The notes under the pieces were generated by a model, which saw only the letters and a list, made by a program, of their open reading frames with translations, was not told the origin of the DNA and did no database searches. Positions 27,518 to 39,900 of a DNA stretch of 64,000 bases are shown piece by piece. Within the stretch, counting starts at the first letter, position 1. Every line of letters begins with the position of its first letter. Where the stretch lies: NCBI GenBank assembly GCA_030248215.1, contig JASANG010003634.1:32093-96092 (forward strand), given 5' to 3'. Both the position numbers and the translations under genes were made by a program. The stretch is from Enoplolaimus lenunculus (Eukaryota; Nematoda; Enoplea; Enoplida; Thoracostomopsidae).

Positions 27518-28884
27518 GGCCCAATGTTACTTTTAGGGACATAACAGTAGATTAAAGCGTATTTTAAGCGTAAGCGTAAGCCTAAGCGTTAAGCCTAAGC
27601 AAAAAAATGTAACCAAGAATGTAACCTACTGTTGTATAATCTAGAATCTAAACCTACACTTTTATAATGCAGAATCTAAACTTACTCTTTTATAATCTAG
27701 AATCTAAACCTACTGTTTTATAATCTAGAATCTAAACCTACTGTTTTATGATATAGAATCTAAACCTACTCTTTTATGATATAGAATCTAAACCTACTGT
27801 TTTATAATCTAGAATCTAAACCTACTGTTTTAAAATCTAGAATCTAAACATACTCTTTTATAATATAGAATCTAAACCTACTGTTTTATTATCTAGAATC
27901 TAAACCTACTCTTTTATAATATAGAATCTAAACCTACTGTTTTATAATCTAGAATCTAAACCTACTGTTTTATGATATAGAATCTAAACCTACTGTTTTA
28001 TGATATAGAATCTAAACCTACTGTTTTATAATCTAGAATCTAAACCTACTGTTTTATTATATAGAATCTAAACATACTCTTTTATAATATAGAATCTAAA
28101 CCTACTGTTTTATTATCTAGAATCTAAACCTACTCTTTTATAATATAGAATCTAAACCTACTGTTTTATAATCTAGAATCTAAACCTACTGTTTTATGAT
28201 ATAGAATCTAAACCTACTGTTTTATAATCTAGAATCTAAACCTACTGTTTTATGATATAGAATCTAAACCTACTCTTTTATGATATAGAATCTAAACCTA
28301 CTGTTTTATAATCTAGAATCTAAACCTACTGTTTTATTATCTAGAATCTAAACCTACTCTTTTATAATATAGAATCTAAACCTACTGTTTTATTATCTAG
28401 AATCTAAACCTACTCTTTTATAATATAGAATCTAAACCTACTGTTTTATAATCTAGAATCTAAACCTACACTTTTATAATATAGAATCTAAACCTACTGT
28501 TTTATAATATAGAATCTAAACCTACTGCTTTATAATCTAGAATCTAAACCTACACTTTTATAATATAGAATCTAAACCTACTGTTTTACGATCTAGAATC
28601 TAAACCTACAATTTTATAATATAGAATCTAAACCTACTGTTTTATAATCTAGAATCTAAACCTACTCTTTTATAATATAGAATCTAAACCTACTGTTTTA
28701 TAATCTAGAATCTAAACCTACACTTTTATAATATAGAATCTAAACCTACTGTTTTATAATCTAGAATCTGAACCTACACTTTTCTAATATAGAATCTAAA
28801 CCTACTGTTTTATAATCTAGAATCTAAACCTGTTCTTTTACAGGCCTACCAGAAACGTGAACGCCACTAAAAGTAACACGGGCC
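27518..28884. mobile_element. Family 1 MITE that contains a 28-bp satellite, perfect TSD GGTACTGG
   Basis: The left end is GGCCCAATGTTACTTTTAGG and the right end CTAAAAGTAACACGGGCC. The duplication GGTACTGG is perfect at 27510-27517 and 28885-28892. The 1,367-bp length comes from expansion of one internal unit; other copies of the subfamily have that unit once. Confidence 0.92.
27606..28840. repeat. 28-bp tandem satellite, about 44 copies
   Basis: The unit is close to CTAGAATCTAAACCTACTGT plus TTTATAAT. Two main variants (TCTAGAATC with CTGTTT, TATAGAATC with CTCTTT) alternate often, giving a partial 56-bp period. The seed unit is seen singly in the MITE copies at 22670 and 38050. Confidence 0.92.
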
Positions 28885-28892
28885 GGTACTGG

Positions 28893-29472
28893 TGTAGTGC
28901 AATGCCACGTGCGTAAATTAATATGACGCCGAGATAGTTGAAAATCCTATGTATTCTTGGACATTTTGATCTTGAACGTAGACACAAAAATTAGAAAAGT
29001 TATTTTGCCTATTGGGTACAAATGAGGATAAGACTTGTATTTCAAACCAGAAATAGGAAGGTCATTAACCCAACACTTAACGAAAGTTTTTTGGTAAATA
29101 ATGTCGATGCTCCTGTAAACAAAACAGGAGCGTATGGCTCGAGCACCCGCTGTTTATCGTTGTTGCGTAGGTTTCAAAGTCGTGATAAACATATTAATAG
29201 CAGATTTGTGTTATGGTACAAGACTTCTCACGTCTTTTCCGTTCTCTTTCCTTACTTCAGCCTATGTTCACACCAAAAATGGTGTGAATTCGTTGATTTT
29301 TGCACATTTAAGTTTCTCATGACGTCTGCTGATCATTTTGCACTGAAATTTAAATTTTTAAAAAGTATGAATTTTTATAAGGTCCAAACGTTGCTACCCA
29401 GACAATTGTTTTGTCAAATTGTTCAACAAGGTATACATTATTCGACACAGTTTGCGGTTATTAAATACCTGC
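28893..29472. other. Intergenic with an unsupported open frame
   Basis: A plus-strand frame (29022-29483, 153 codons) is open but has no family features or splice context and crosses the start of the TA-type MITE. Short inverted words GCTCCTGT/ACAGGAGC flank AAACAAA near 29109. Probably non-coding. Confidence 0.4.
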
Positions 29473-29534
29473 AAAGGGGGTAATTAGAGTGAGCCCCATT
29501 TTGAGTCCCAATCAATAGGAGTCCGCATCCCTAA

Positions 29535-30250
29535 TGCGTCGTCCATTTTATTGTGTGCCCCGTATGTGGATTTTGGCGACGCCCATTTCCCACACGAGTT
29601 TGGGAAAACGCTACAAACGGGAAATTGAATTTGAAAACTTTTTCAATTTCCATTATCCTTAAATTTTCTAACATCCCATAGTAATTTGAGAGAATAATTT
29701 CATTTCAATTTACTATTTGCGAAAATTAAAACAGTCTAAAAGGGAAATTGAAACGTTCTGTGAATTCAATTTCCCATTTGAGTCAACATTTTAATCACGT
29801 ATAGGGAAATTGAAGGAGTTACAAAATTTTGGTGAGCAAAATGATATTGTCCCTGTTTTAAAACGATGCATGAAGTTGAATTCATGATATTTTCCATATT
29901 GAGAAATATACAAAATTTTAAAACTTCTGAAAATTATAAGTTCAAAAGGTCACAAACGAGTGTCGGTATTTCAATTTCCCTTTTACTATTTAGATTGTCT
30001 TATCAATTTACCATTTGATATTGAAAACTGTTTCAATTTCCCACTGCCATGGATTATTATTTCGCTAGTAGTAAATTGACAACCGAAAACTCAATTCCAA
30101 TTCCATGTACGTTTTGTAAAATGTTTCAATTTACCACTTGATCAAGTTTTGTTTTTTCAATTTCCCGTTTGTAGCGTTTTTCCAAACTCGTGTGGGAAAT
30201 GGGCGTCGCCCAAATCCACACACGGGGCACACAATAAAATGGACGACGCA
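29535..30250. mobile_element. Nested element with TGCGTCGTCC ends, TSD TAA
   Basis: 716 bases with long inverted ends, about 90 bases each side (TGCGTCGTCCATTTTATTGT and its complement), TAA on both sides (29532-29534, 30251-30253). The interior is full of GGGAAATTGAA and TTCAATTTCCC words in both directions. Harbinger-like by target. Confidence 0.9.
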
Positions 30251-30462
30251 TAATAAGAGTCCGTAAACGGGTAGAGTCTCTAAGCCCTAATTAGAGCCCA
30301 TAAATGTCAGTAGTTATCCCTAATTGCAGTGCATAACTGTTTACAGGACCAAATAAAGTTGTGTTCGAAACTTTAAAGCAAACATAAACTTTGAAAGTAC
30401 ATCCTTAAGTATAACCTTGCATTATCGCTCAAGCTATTGACACAAGACAATCAAACGTTTAA

Positions 30463-32392
30463 TGGGTCATCCACGTAATACTGTCTACGCTACTGTAAAA
30501 AATTGTCCACACCCCTGGTTTCAAGGGCTGGACAAAACGACATTGTTCTTACAATGTTAAGACTTTACACAAGGTGTACCTAGCTAGTTCGTTTGGCAGT
30601 AGTCCCTCCGAAGGGACTAAGGACAAATTAGACACTGTCTGGACACAGTGTCTGACATCGGGACGTCCGAAGAGCTTGTTGACAGTCCACAGCCCCTAAC
30701 TAGGGGCTTGTTTTAGAAACGTTGCAGTGTTCTAAAAATTTTACTTTCTTAAAAATTAACTGCAACCAGTAATTTTTAAAAGAGGGGGCAGGAAGGTTTT
30801 TGCCGGTAAAAGATAACTTGTAAGAGAACGACCCGCCCCATTCAAGCAGAGCAGGTTAGAATATAATAACTCTGGTATACCAGAAAGTTAAACCCCGGTG
30901 TCCCTGTCGAAAACAAATTTTGTCGTGACCGGTGAGGGGGGGGGGGCGGCGGCTGGGGTGTAAGTATATAGCTCCGGAACCCTACACTGTTGTCCCCCCA
31001 GGGGAGGACGGGCGAGTGGGAACCCTTTAACGTCGCACACCAAGCCCAACGGTAGTTGCACCCTTCTTTCGCCCGTGGTTGCGGCATACTCAATATTAAG
31101 CTCTACAATAGTCCCTTCAGACAGACTCTGTAAAACAGAGTCCCTTGAAACAGACTCTTTAGATGACTAATGCGGGGTTCACGTTACTACTTGTGCGTTT
31201 GGTACCTATTTTTTCACCTTACCCATACTTGGTGACAAGTATTTTCACGATACCCATATGGGTAAGTATTAGTACTACATAGCTAGTGGTACTTTCGGTC
31301 GAGCTACCCATATGGATAGCTCTAAAATTTTGATTACACCCCGTATGGATTGCGGTTTTGTCCGCAAGATACCCATATGGGTTTTATTTTAATAGTGGCT
31401 ACAGAAATTTTTTAAAATGTTTGTTTTGTCGTGTTATTTTGCTTGTTTGGATAGCTAGTATTTTTTCTTTTAAACTTTGTGTAGGGTGGGTCCACAGTTC
31501 TGGTAGATGTTTTATTTCCATAAATAAATATCGGATTAATCACTCGAGTAGGTCCCAATGATTCCTGGTGTTGTTTTAAGTTAGGACTGCTTATAGATAA
31601 CGAGTTGTATATAATTTGTTTGTTGAAAATCGGGGCACACAAGCATGTGAGACTTGCTTGTCCGTTATGAGCGAAATTTTGTGAAACGGCATGCAAACAG
31701 GAAATATCCCATAAATTTGTTTATACGGAATGTTTAAAGTATAGGCAGCTTTTACCTGCACAATATGCCTGCGAAATCCCCTAAAACAGGCGTATTTTAC
31801 CAGGACCTTAACATAATACAAAAGCAGTATTAATCCTTCTTAAAATTTGCTTGTAACAGCAAGAAGAACACTAGATTTGTCTTTTACGTTTTTATCGTTT
31901 AATATTTTTACAAAAAATAACTAATAATTTGCTATCCATATGTGTTGGTGCAAAAGACATAAGAAACCCATATGGGTAGCAAAACAACGGTTAGCAATCC
32001 ATAGCTATAGCTGATACTTACCCATATGGATAAGTAGAAGTTAGCTAGCTATACGCATGTATTGTATTTATCACCTGCTATGGGTTGGTGAAAAAACAGG
32101 TACCAAACGCACAAATGGTTACGTGAATCCCGCATAAACAGAGTCTGTTCTGACAGACTCGGGACAAAACAGTTGTCCTTCATATGACGCATCGACAGTG
32201 TAGCATGGGTATGGACGGCAATGTGACAAAGTATAGGCTGTTTGGAGAGTATGCGAGTTGTCCGGAAGGTCTATACAGGATATGGGTGACATTTGGACAT
32301 GTCATTTAGTAACACTACAACTACAAAGTGAGGGGCTCGTAAGTGGGGACAATTTTTTACAGTAGCGTAGACAGTATAACGTGGATGACCCA
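30463..32392. mobile_element. Nested element with TGGGTCATCCACG ends, TSD TAA
   Basis: 1,930 bases. TGGGTCATCCACGTAATACT at the left, its complement at the right, with about 45 bases of inverted repeat; TAA at 30460-30462 and 32393-32395. It holds another complete element at 31171-32134. No transposase is recognised. Confidence 0.9.
31171..32134. mobile_element. Element nested two levels deep, TGCGGGGTTCACGT ends, TSD TAA
   Basis: 964 bases. TGCGGGGTTCACGTTACTAC to ACGTGAATCCCGCA, about 48 bases of inverted end; TAA at 31168-31170 and 32135-32137. Several ACCCATATGGGT palindromes lie near both ends. No ORF of known type. Confidence 0.9.
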
Positions 32393-32550
32393 TAATTCAA
32401 TGGATAGTTGCAATACCGGATATATATCAGTAACGATGGGTTGCGTAGGGCGGGTTAACAGTAAATAGCAGTTCGTAACCGAATAGCAAGCAGGCACCAT
32501 CTGGAAAGGCCAAATAAATATCAGTCTCCCCTCTTATTCGGTTCACTACA

Positions 32551-32625
32551 GTAAGCATATTTCTAAGCCGAAGCGTAAGAATAATCCTGATACCTTAGCC
32601 TAAGCCTGAACGTGTTCATGATTAA
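32551..32625. mobile_element. Truncated family 1 MITE fragment
   Basis: AGCATATTTCTAAGCCGAAG and CCTTAGCCTAAGCC words only, directly after the TA-type element that ends at 32549. Confidence 0.5.
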
Positions 32626-32896
32626 AGTTTTTCATTTAATATACGCCTTGCAAACATAACCATTGTTGACAAATAAATATATTAATAAATATCAAATACA
32701 ATTTTTTTTAAATTTTGCAAATGCAATACGCAAATTGTCTGAGCTGGACGTTCAAATGTGTTTAGCACCTATCACCAGTTTTAAATACATTTTGAATTTT
32801 GAAAGCAACTACTGAATAGGTATATTCAGCCTTACGCTTGTTTAAATGCTCGGTAAGATTTCTTTGAATGAGGTACCGTACCCCTATTGATTAGCT

Positions 32897-33097
32897 GGCC
32901 CATGTATAGAACAGGGCCGGAACAGTAGTATAAACATATTCCTAACCTAAGCCTAAGCCTAAGCGTATGGATGAGCCTATTCCTAAGCCTAGGACTAAGC
33001 CTAAGGCTAAACCTAAGCAAAATAATAGTCTAAAGCTTGAACTACCACTTTTATAGCCCATCCGGAAAACGATACGGCCCTGTTCTATATATGGGCC
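32897..33097. mobile_element. Family 1 MITE, best preserved copy, perfect TSD GATTAGCT
   Basis: Terminal inverted repeat of about 23 bases, starting GGCCCATGTATAGAACAGGG. The duplication GATTAGCT is perfect at 32889-32896 and 33098-33105. It has no ORF, so it is non-autonomous. An 8-bp duplication is used by hAT, P and Merlin transposases; a GG start would also suit Merlin. Confidence 0.93.
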
Positions 33098-33105
33098 GAT
33101 TAGCT

Positions 33106-33846
33106 TATGATTTTAGTACGCAAATGATTGCAATTTTATTAGAATGCAATCATTTGGATTACTTAGCTGGTATACGCACTGCAGCGTTTATTATTGCTAA
33201 GTGGCGAGAGATGTTACAAAAAAACAAGCATAATAGCCTATATTAATACCCGAGTTGTTGATTTGGACTAAAGTTAGGTTAAACATTTACACGAAACTGT
33301 ACTAATTTTGAGATATATCTTGTACTTTTACTGCAAACTAACTATAATTCATCCTATGAATTAATCTTTGGCGTATATTCATCGTGAATGAATTGCAGCT
33401 GCAAGTTCTTTGAACTAATTATTGAAAAACGTACCACTGAAACATTAATGTGCAAGACAATTTCGCACGTAAACACGACTCTATTTGAAATTTCTTAACT
33501 TGAAAACGGTTATAAATCCTGTAATTTTTATTCAGCGGTCAGTAGATATAAAACTAGACGATTGACCATCGCTGAGTACTGCAAAACATCAAACAAGTTT
33601 GATGCTTGAATTAATTCAAGTTTCTTGAATAAAATTCAAAAGTTAGAATTAATTCGCGAAACCCTCAGCGACACAGTTTCCGATTGTCCAATCAAAATGC
33701 AAGTGTCAGAAATTGAAGCAACTTTTGCAATTGCGGTCACACATGTGAATTAAATTTAATAGCATGAATTCCAGTGAACAATTGCCAGCTACACGGTAAC
33801 TGAAATACTTCAGACACACGTTCGTAACAAAGCTTAATCTCATTTT
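33106..33846. other. 3' flank of gene A
   Basis: Probable 3' UTR and downstream DNA. GAATTGCAGCTGCAAGTTC near 33390 resembles the inside of the TTAA-flanked MITE. Confidence 0.5.
33527..33532 (-). terminator. Possible polyadenylation signal of gene A
   Basis: An AATAAA hexamer on the minus strand lies about 315 bases after the stop codon of gene A. It is the canonical polyadenylation hexamer, but such hexamers are frequent in AT-rich DNA, so this is tentative. Confidence 0.3.
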
Positions 33847-33987
33847 TCAAGCTGACTGGACTCGAAATTTTCGACCAATTAAAAGACCAGCGTAAATTAG
33901 CAAATATCCAAATTCGACAAATGTAATCCACGACGTTCCAATGGTTAAACCGATAATACCACCAACATCACTAATCATAATATTGAA
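33847..33987 (-). CDS. Gene A: terminal DEG/ENaC exon, pore helix and stop
   Basis: The exon of 47 codons including TGA encodes D-V-G-G-I-I-G-L-T-I-G-T-S-W-I-T-F-V-E-F followed by a hydrophobic stretch and K-F-R-V-Q-S-A. G-T-S occupies the place of the G-x-S selectivity filter, and E in V-E-F is conserved. The cytosolic tail is only a handful of residues, much shorter than in typical ENaC or ASIC subunits. Confidence 0.88.
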   Translation of the reverse strand, partial: FNIMISDVGGIIGLTIGTSWITFVEFGYLLIYAGLLIGRKFRVQSA

Positions 33988-36900
33988 CTAAAAAAGAAAC
34001 AATATCAAAATACACCAACTCAAATATCATTCACGTCAAGGAATCGTGTCAAAAATAAAACGCTATTTTAAACGTAGAGAAACGCAAATACGGAATTACT
34101 TGTGTAGCAAAACGTTACTCGCCTTTCAGGCACAGGTGGAAACAGTATTATTGCATCATAAACGCCGGTTTTAACCCATTCTCACATTGAGTTGCCCGTA
34201 GGCAACTCAGCGCAGTGTATATACGTTAAATAGTATATATCGCACGTGTTTAACAATTGCAACACGTATACATAGTACTAAATCACCACAAGACGTGACA
34301 GCCCCCTCGGGCTCGAGCGTCAAGCTCCTATCGCTCAGTGGTGATGGAATACCCCTCCCTCTCCAGTCACTGGAGTTCGAATCCTAGCATAAAAGTAGGT
34401 CTCAGGGGAAATAGAAAATATTAAAACACAATTCATTGCTATTTATTTCGCGCATACAATTTGTGTTTAGAAACTTATCCCTCTCTCACATGAATATTTT
34501 CAATTTCATATGAGATGCACTTTCAAGGTAACATTCGATCCCATTGACGCTCGAGCCCGAGGAGGCTCTCACGTCTTGTAGAGATTTGGCACTGCACATA
34601 TATGTTAGAACTGTTAAACACTGCTCACAGTGTGTGTTGCTCATTGAGCGAAGCGAAACTCCGAGCGAAGCTCGGAGTTTCGCGAAGCGTTTTATGTTTT
34701 GTACTTGGGGGTCGAAAGGTGGATGTCCGTCCGTCCGTTTGTCCGTCTGTCCGTCCGAAAAGAATCTCAGGAACGGCTGAACCGATTTTGATAAACTTTT
34801 TTTGTTTGAAAGCCAATTATTCTGGGGTGTTAACCTCGCATTGGCGGTTTAAAAATTTTGAGCCGTTTATTAGCTACAGGCTAATTTGCATAATTAATTA
34901 AGCCTAAATTAGTACTTTCCACAATATTTCACTAATTATTACAGTTAGAAGCAATGTAATTTTAGTATTAAAGGGTTTTTGGGTGCGAGGAATCTGCGTA
35001 GGCTGTTTACAAACCTCCAAAACCGATGATTGAGCAGTTAGCTAATAGATAATTTGCATATTAGCATAGGTTATAAGCCTAAATTAGGACTTTTTACAAT
35101 ATTTCACTAATTATTAACGTTAAAAGCAATATAATTTCAGCACTAAAGGGTTTTTAGGTGCATGGAATCTGAATAAATTGTTTACAAACCTTCAAAACCA
35201 ATAATTGAGTAGTTAGCTAATAGTTAATTTGCATATTAGCTTATTGACAAGACAAAATTAGGACTTTTTTTAAATTATTCCAAAAATTATAGGGTGGCTG
35301 AAGGGTTTTTGGGTGCGAGGAATCTGAGGTAGTTACTTATAAACCTCCATAACCGATAAATTGAATAGTTAGCTAATAAATAATTTGAATATTACCTTAA
35401 TTGCTTACGTGTGTTCGAGTTTCGCTCAATAAATGTAGTTCCACTACGACTGGTAATATATTACTTGTATTTAGTTGCTCATAGTACACTCTATGAGTTA
35501 AATGATTAAAATAAACTCTATGCAAGAATGGGTTAATGAATAATATACAATAGAAAACGACTGAAAATGGTTAAAAATTTCATTAATTTTGTGATGATGA
35601 AAACCTTCATAATTTAACTCAAACTTAACAACAGTAATAAAAATATTAAATACTAATTCAGTTCTGTATTTTATTTGACAGTAAAAATTTTGGCCAACGT
35701 ACAAAATAACCGTAGTATAAGCATATTCCTAAGCCTAAGTGTAGCAATGAGCTTAAGGCTAAGCGTAAGAAAAAAATAGTCTACAGTATAAACTTATTGT
35801 ATTGCAATCCTGCAGATAAACGTTCCGCACCTGATCTTTACATGGAAGTAAATTTTCTAAACATACCGGATATATTGGTACTTCAGTGAGTTTTTTCAAC
35901 GACAGCGATCCATAATATATAACGATTGTTGCAGTCTGTCTGAAAATTATAATGAAATATTATATTTTAGCCGGCAGTAATTTTACCCAGTTTGTCATAG
36001 CGCCTGATTTTCTAGCAACAAATTTTTGCAAGTTTATATCATTTGGGCCTATGTAAAGATCAGGCGCGGAACGTTTTTCTGTTGAACTAGAAAAGAGTAA
36101 GCTTAAGCTTTAGACTATTTTTTGTTTTGCTTAGGCTTGGGAATATGCTCATTATTGCGCTTAGGCTTTGGCTTAGTCTCAGGAATATGATTATAATACT
36201 GTTCCGCCACTGTTGTTTACATTGGCCAGAATTTGCAACAAAACTCTACATTGCTAGTAATTAATGAGAAAATGTAGCGAGCGAGAAGACAGACGCTTTT
36301 GAATTCAAACATCTGGCCAAAGTTAAAAAATCAATTTTTTGAAAATCTGTTTTTCAATGTCGGGTTCTTTTTAGTCTGGGTTCCCACCAGGAAGAGATTG
36401 GACAGCGGTAAACACGGTTCGGCGTCGATATTAAAGTATTTTCAGTATTTATTAATCAGAAATATGTAAAAGTTTGTTCTCTACTAGAAAACAATGAACG
36501 TTATTCGAAATCCTGTCATGCCACTCCTAAAAAATAAACGACGCTAGCATGATTAGTCGGCTACATGTCAGAATGGTTAAATTTTGAACTTATGACAACT
36601 GTAAACGTATTTAGAAGCAGAGTATAAATTTTGTTGGTAGAGAAATTTTTCACTGGTTTTATAGTTTAGTTGGCTTGTTTGAAATTCTATTATAAAGCAT
36701 TATGCGACAGCAATATTTGACTCCAGCTAACGAGAACTCACCGTTCTTTTTTACACAACTTGTAATTCTTTGGTTTTTCGCATTCCATAAACTGAAACGA
36801 GTAAATTTAAAAATATTATATTAAAATAAATTTATTAGCTATTGCGGACAATCTATAGAACAGAGTCGTAACACCGCTAAAAGCATATATCTAAGCCTAC

Positions 36901-39900
36901 GCCTAAGCCGAAGCCAAAGCGTAAGAATAACCTTATACCTGAGCCTAATCCAAAGCATAATCATCCAGCTTATATCTACGCCTAAGTCTATGCATAAGCC
37001 TAAACAAAATCAGTCTAAAACGTAAGCTTACTCTACTGCAGTCCCGCGGAAAAACGTTACGCTCTTGATCTTTGCACGGGCCGCAATTGCGAAGCCCCAA
37101 CCCTGGTACAGGCTCGGATTAGCAATTTTAACATTTTTAGCATCAGATATTTTCTACGTTATGTATTAACATCGGTTGTAAAGTCCACAGGTTGTCTTAA
37201 ACAGTCTTCATCAACGTTTCAGCGATTTAGAATACTTCGCTGCAGTTTTCGGTACAAAATGGACTATTATTCGCCACTGAATATTTCCGTCGACATTTAA
37301 ATAATTCTTTGCCGATGCTTGTTTATTTTTTTCATGCTACACGCGATTGTGTCAGCAACTGATATTACGACAACGCTCTTACATTTGTTGCAATCCTTGT
37401 TGCTTTTGTCGACACAACTTCATACATTTCCATGCTAAAATAACTATTCACCAAATTGCGGTATTTAATGCGCTCAAGCCAGAGTGGATAATCGCTATTT
37501 AACAAGAGTGTGCAACTGGGTACATTCGGTGTATGAAACAATGTAACCGGCACGCGTTGCGTTCTTGCCCTCCCTTTTTTATTTAGATTGGGGTACAACC
37601 GGTGGTGAGCCATGGCACTTTATGTATGCGGCATCAAACATGGTCCCCTTATAGTTTAATTTAGGGGTATTCATGTGATAGCGAACCCCCTGTAAACAAG
37701 TGGGGTCGGCCAAAAACACAACGCCCGGTGGTACATTTTGTACCATGCGGGACCCAAAAGTGGCACACTCTTGTCATTAAAAATTAAAATAACAAAATTG
37801 CAGATTGCGACAAATACTAAAATATCCCACATAAGTCAACAGCTTCTAACAATTTCCCCCATTTCTTGTGCCAATATTTACTTTTCGGCTTGTAACAGTA
37901 GATTAAGCATATTTCTAAGCCAATTAGTAATTATTACACCTACACGCATGGTTTACCACAATAATCAGCAATAATTGATGTATTTTGTTCAATTCTTTCA
38001 ACGCATAATTCTAAAAATACCAACATTACACGTACAAATCGTGATAATCAGCCAATGTTACTTTTAGGGGCGTAACTGTAGATTAAACGTATTCCTAAAC
38101 ATAAGCCTAAGCCAAAGTGTTGCAAAAATGAGTCCCTAAGCGTACACCTAAGCCTAAGCAAAAAAATGTAATCTAGAATCTAATCACACTCTTTTATAGA
38201 CCCACCAGAAACCTGGACGTCCCTTAAAGTGACACGGGCCAAATAATCAATGAAAATAATCACAAATGCCTTTATTTACCATTAACCAAACTGAGTCCAA
38301 AATGCGCAAGTTAAAATAGCATAAACTAACGTCGTATAATTGTTGTAAAAGGTGTTGTCGAACCGTTTGTTATGCTAATCGGAAGCCACATAGCGGCAAC
38401 GGCCCAAATCTTTGGTTACGGCGTGCGTATACATTTTTGGTTCAAAATTAAACATTAATCATAGCATTGACTTACTGTCTTTAATTTTACAGTTGGGTAT
38501 TGTTGCATTTGGTGGAGTTGGCAATTTTGGATTGTAACAGTTGCATTGTTCGCCAACGATTTTTTGTTTGTAGCTAAATTGACAACCCTAAAATGTGAAA
38601 AAAACAAAACAATTACACTACTTAGCTTAGTTATCACAAAAGCATTGCCAGTCAGAAATTGCACTTAACTCGTTAAGTGATTCGGCTACGTTAAACGAAT
38701 GGAACACTAAATTTGAATTGAACGATTTGAAAGTTACAAAACCTATCACCAACTTCCAATTAAATGTAGCAGAAATTAGAGAATAATGGCTGGGTTTCAT
38801 TTCTGAACTAAACCAGTAAAATTAACACCCGCAGAACAAAGTTGACTCTAACTCTGAGTTGAGTTCATCTCGGATGACTTGATGAATTACCTCAGAGCCT
38901 TAGAATGAGTGGAATAAACTCAGAATTGTGAGTTCTGATAGTCCTAACTCAGATTGAGTGATTCAACTGATTCTGATTTAAGCTCAACTTACTGAAATTT
39001 ACAGTGGCATATGCTGTAACCATTTAAGAATACTGAAAATTGTCTAAAAGTTAGACAAAAAGATCCGCATACCGGAATCGAATATCCTCCATGAAAATAA
39101 AACGGATTGATTTCATTCGTCGACTTAATGCAATTCCCATACGGAGATCCAAGCGATTTTACATGCATCTGAAATATATTTTACGGTTAAGCCATATCAA
39201 CACGTTCAAGTTTTGGCTGCGAGAACTTGCAGCTGCCAATTGCACTTGCATGTTTTGTCCAAATTCTTGTTCGAAAAACTTGGAGCGGCAAATAATTCAT
39301 TAAATATCATAGCTAGGAATTTAGTTCACATGTGTGAACAACCATAGGCATAATATTGTGTAAGTTGCATTATTAGACTCATCACCGGACCAAACTGAAT
39401 TTGATTCGCTGGGAGTCAACCAACGTTCGACTCAAGTCAGTTGTTTCAAGTTTAATATTAAATTCAACTTTAGAGACGCGCTAAGTTTAACCCCCTCACC
39501 CCTCGCCCGCAGAAGTAATTTTACTTTGACTAAAGCATATAAGAAATCTCTGCGTTGACTCATTTTTGTTGCAGCAACACATGAACTCTGATTGGAATCA
39601 TTAGAAAATTAGCAACAAGCATATGCGATGTGTTTTTGAAAAAAATAGGTGCAAGAAGTCACGTTTAAGAATGTAAATATCAGATAACAGTATTCAGGTT
39701 TCTAGGAATATTATCAAAAGTGTCGCTAATATCAACAGACGTTTCGCGAACTAATTTTTACTCGAAAGCATCTGCGAAACCATTTGCTGTGTTCATCACC
39801 GCTCTGTAAAATTTCCAACTTTAGTGCGCTGCACACTGAAGCCAAAAAAACTTCATAATCCATTGAATTACCCCCTTCCCAAGGGCGTAGTTAGGGGGCA

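Larger units (their letters stand above)
29473..32549. mobile_element. TA-type MITE split by nested insertions (5' end lost)
   Basis: Homologous to 25790-26226. It starts near AAGGGGGTAATTAGAGTGAG and ends CTTATTCGGTTCACTACAG plus TA. It is interrupted at 29535-30250 and 30463-32392; removing these inserts and one TAA each restores alignment with the intact copy. Confidence 0.85.

Noticed and set aside
29022..29483. 153-codon plus-strand frame as a gene
   Set aside because: Composition looks random, there are no domain motifs or splice context, and its end runs into the TA-type MITE.
31412..31821. Minus-strand frames in the nested elements as transposase
   Set aside because: No transposase motif is visible, the frames are short and they overlap in different frames.
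34544..34901. Plus-strand frames with P-S-V-R-P-S-V repeats
   Set aside because: These are translations of the CCGT microsatellite.
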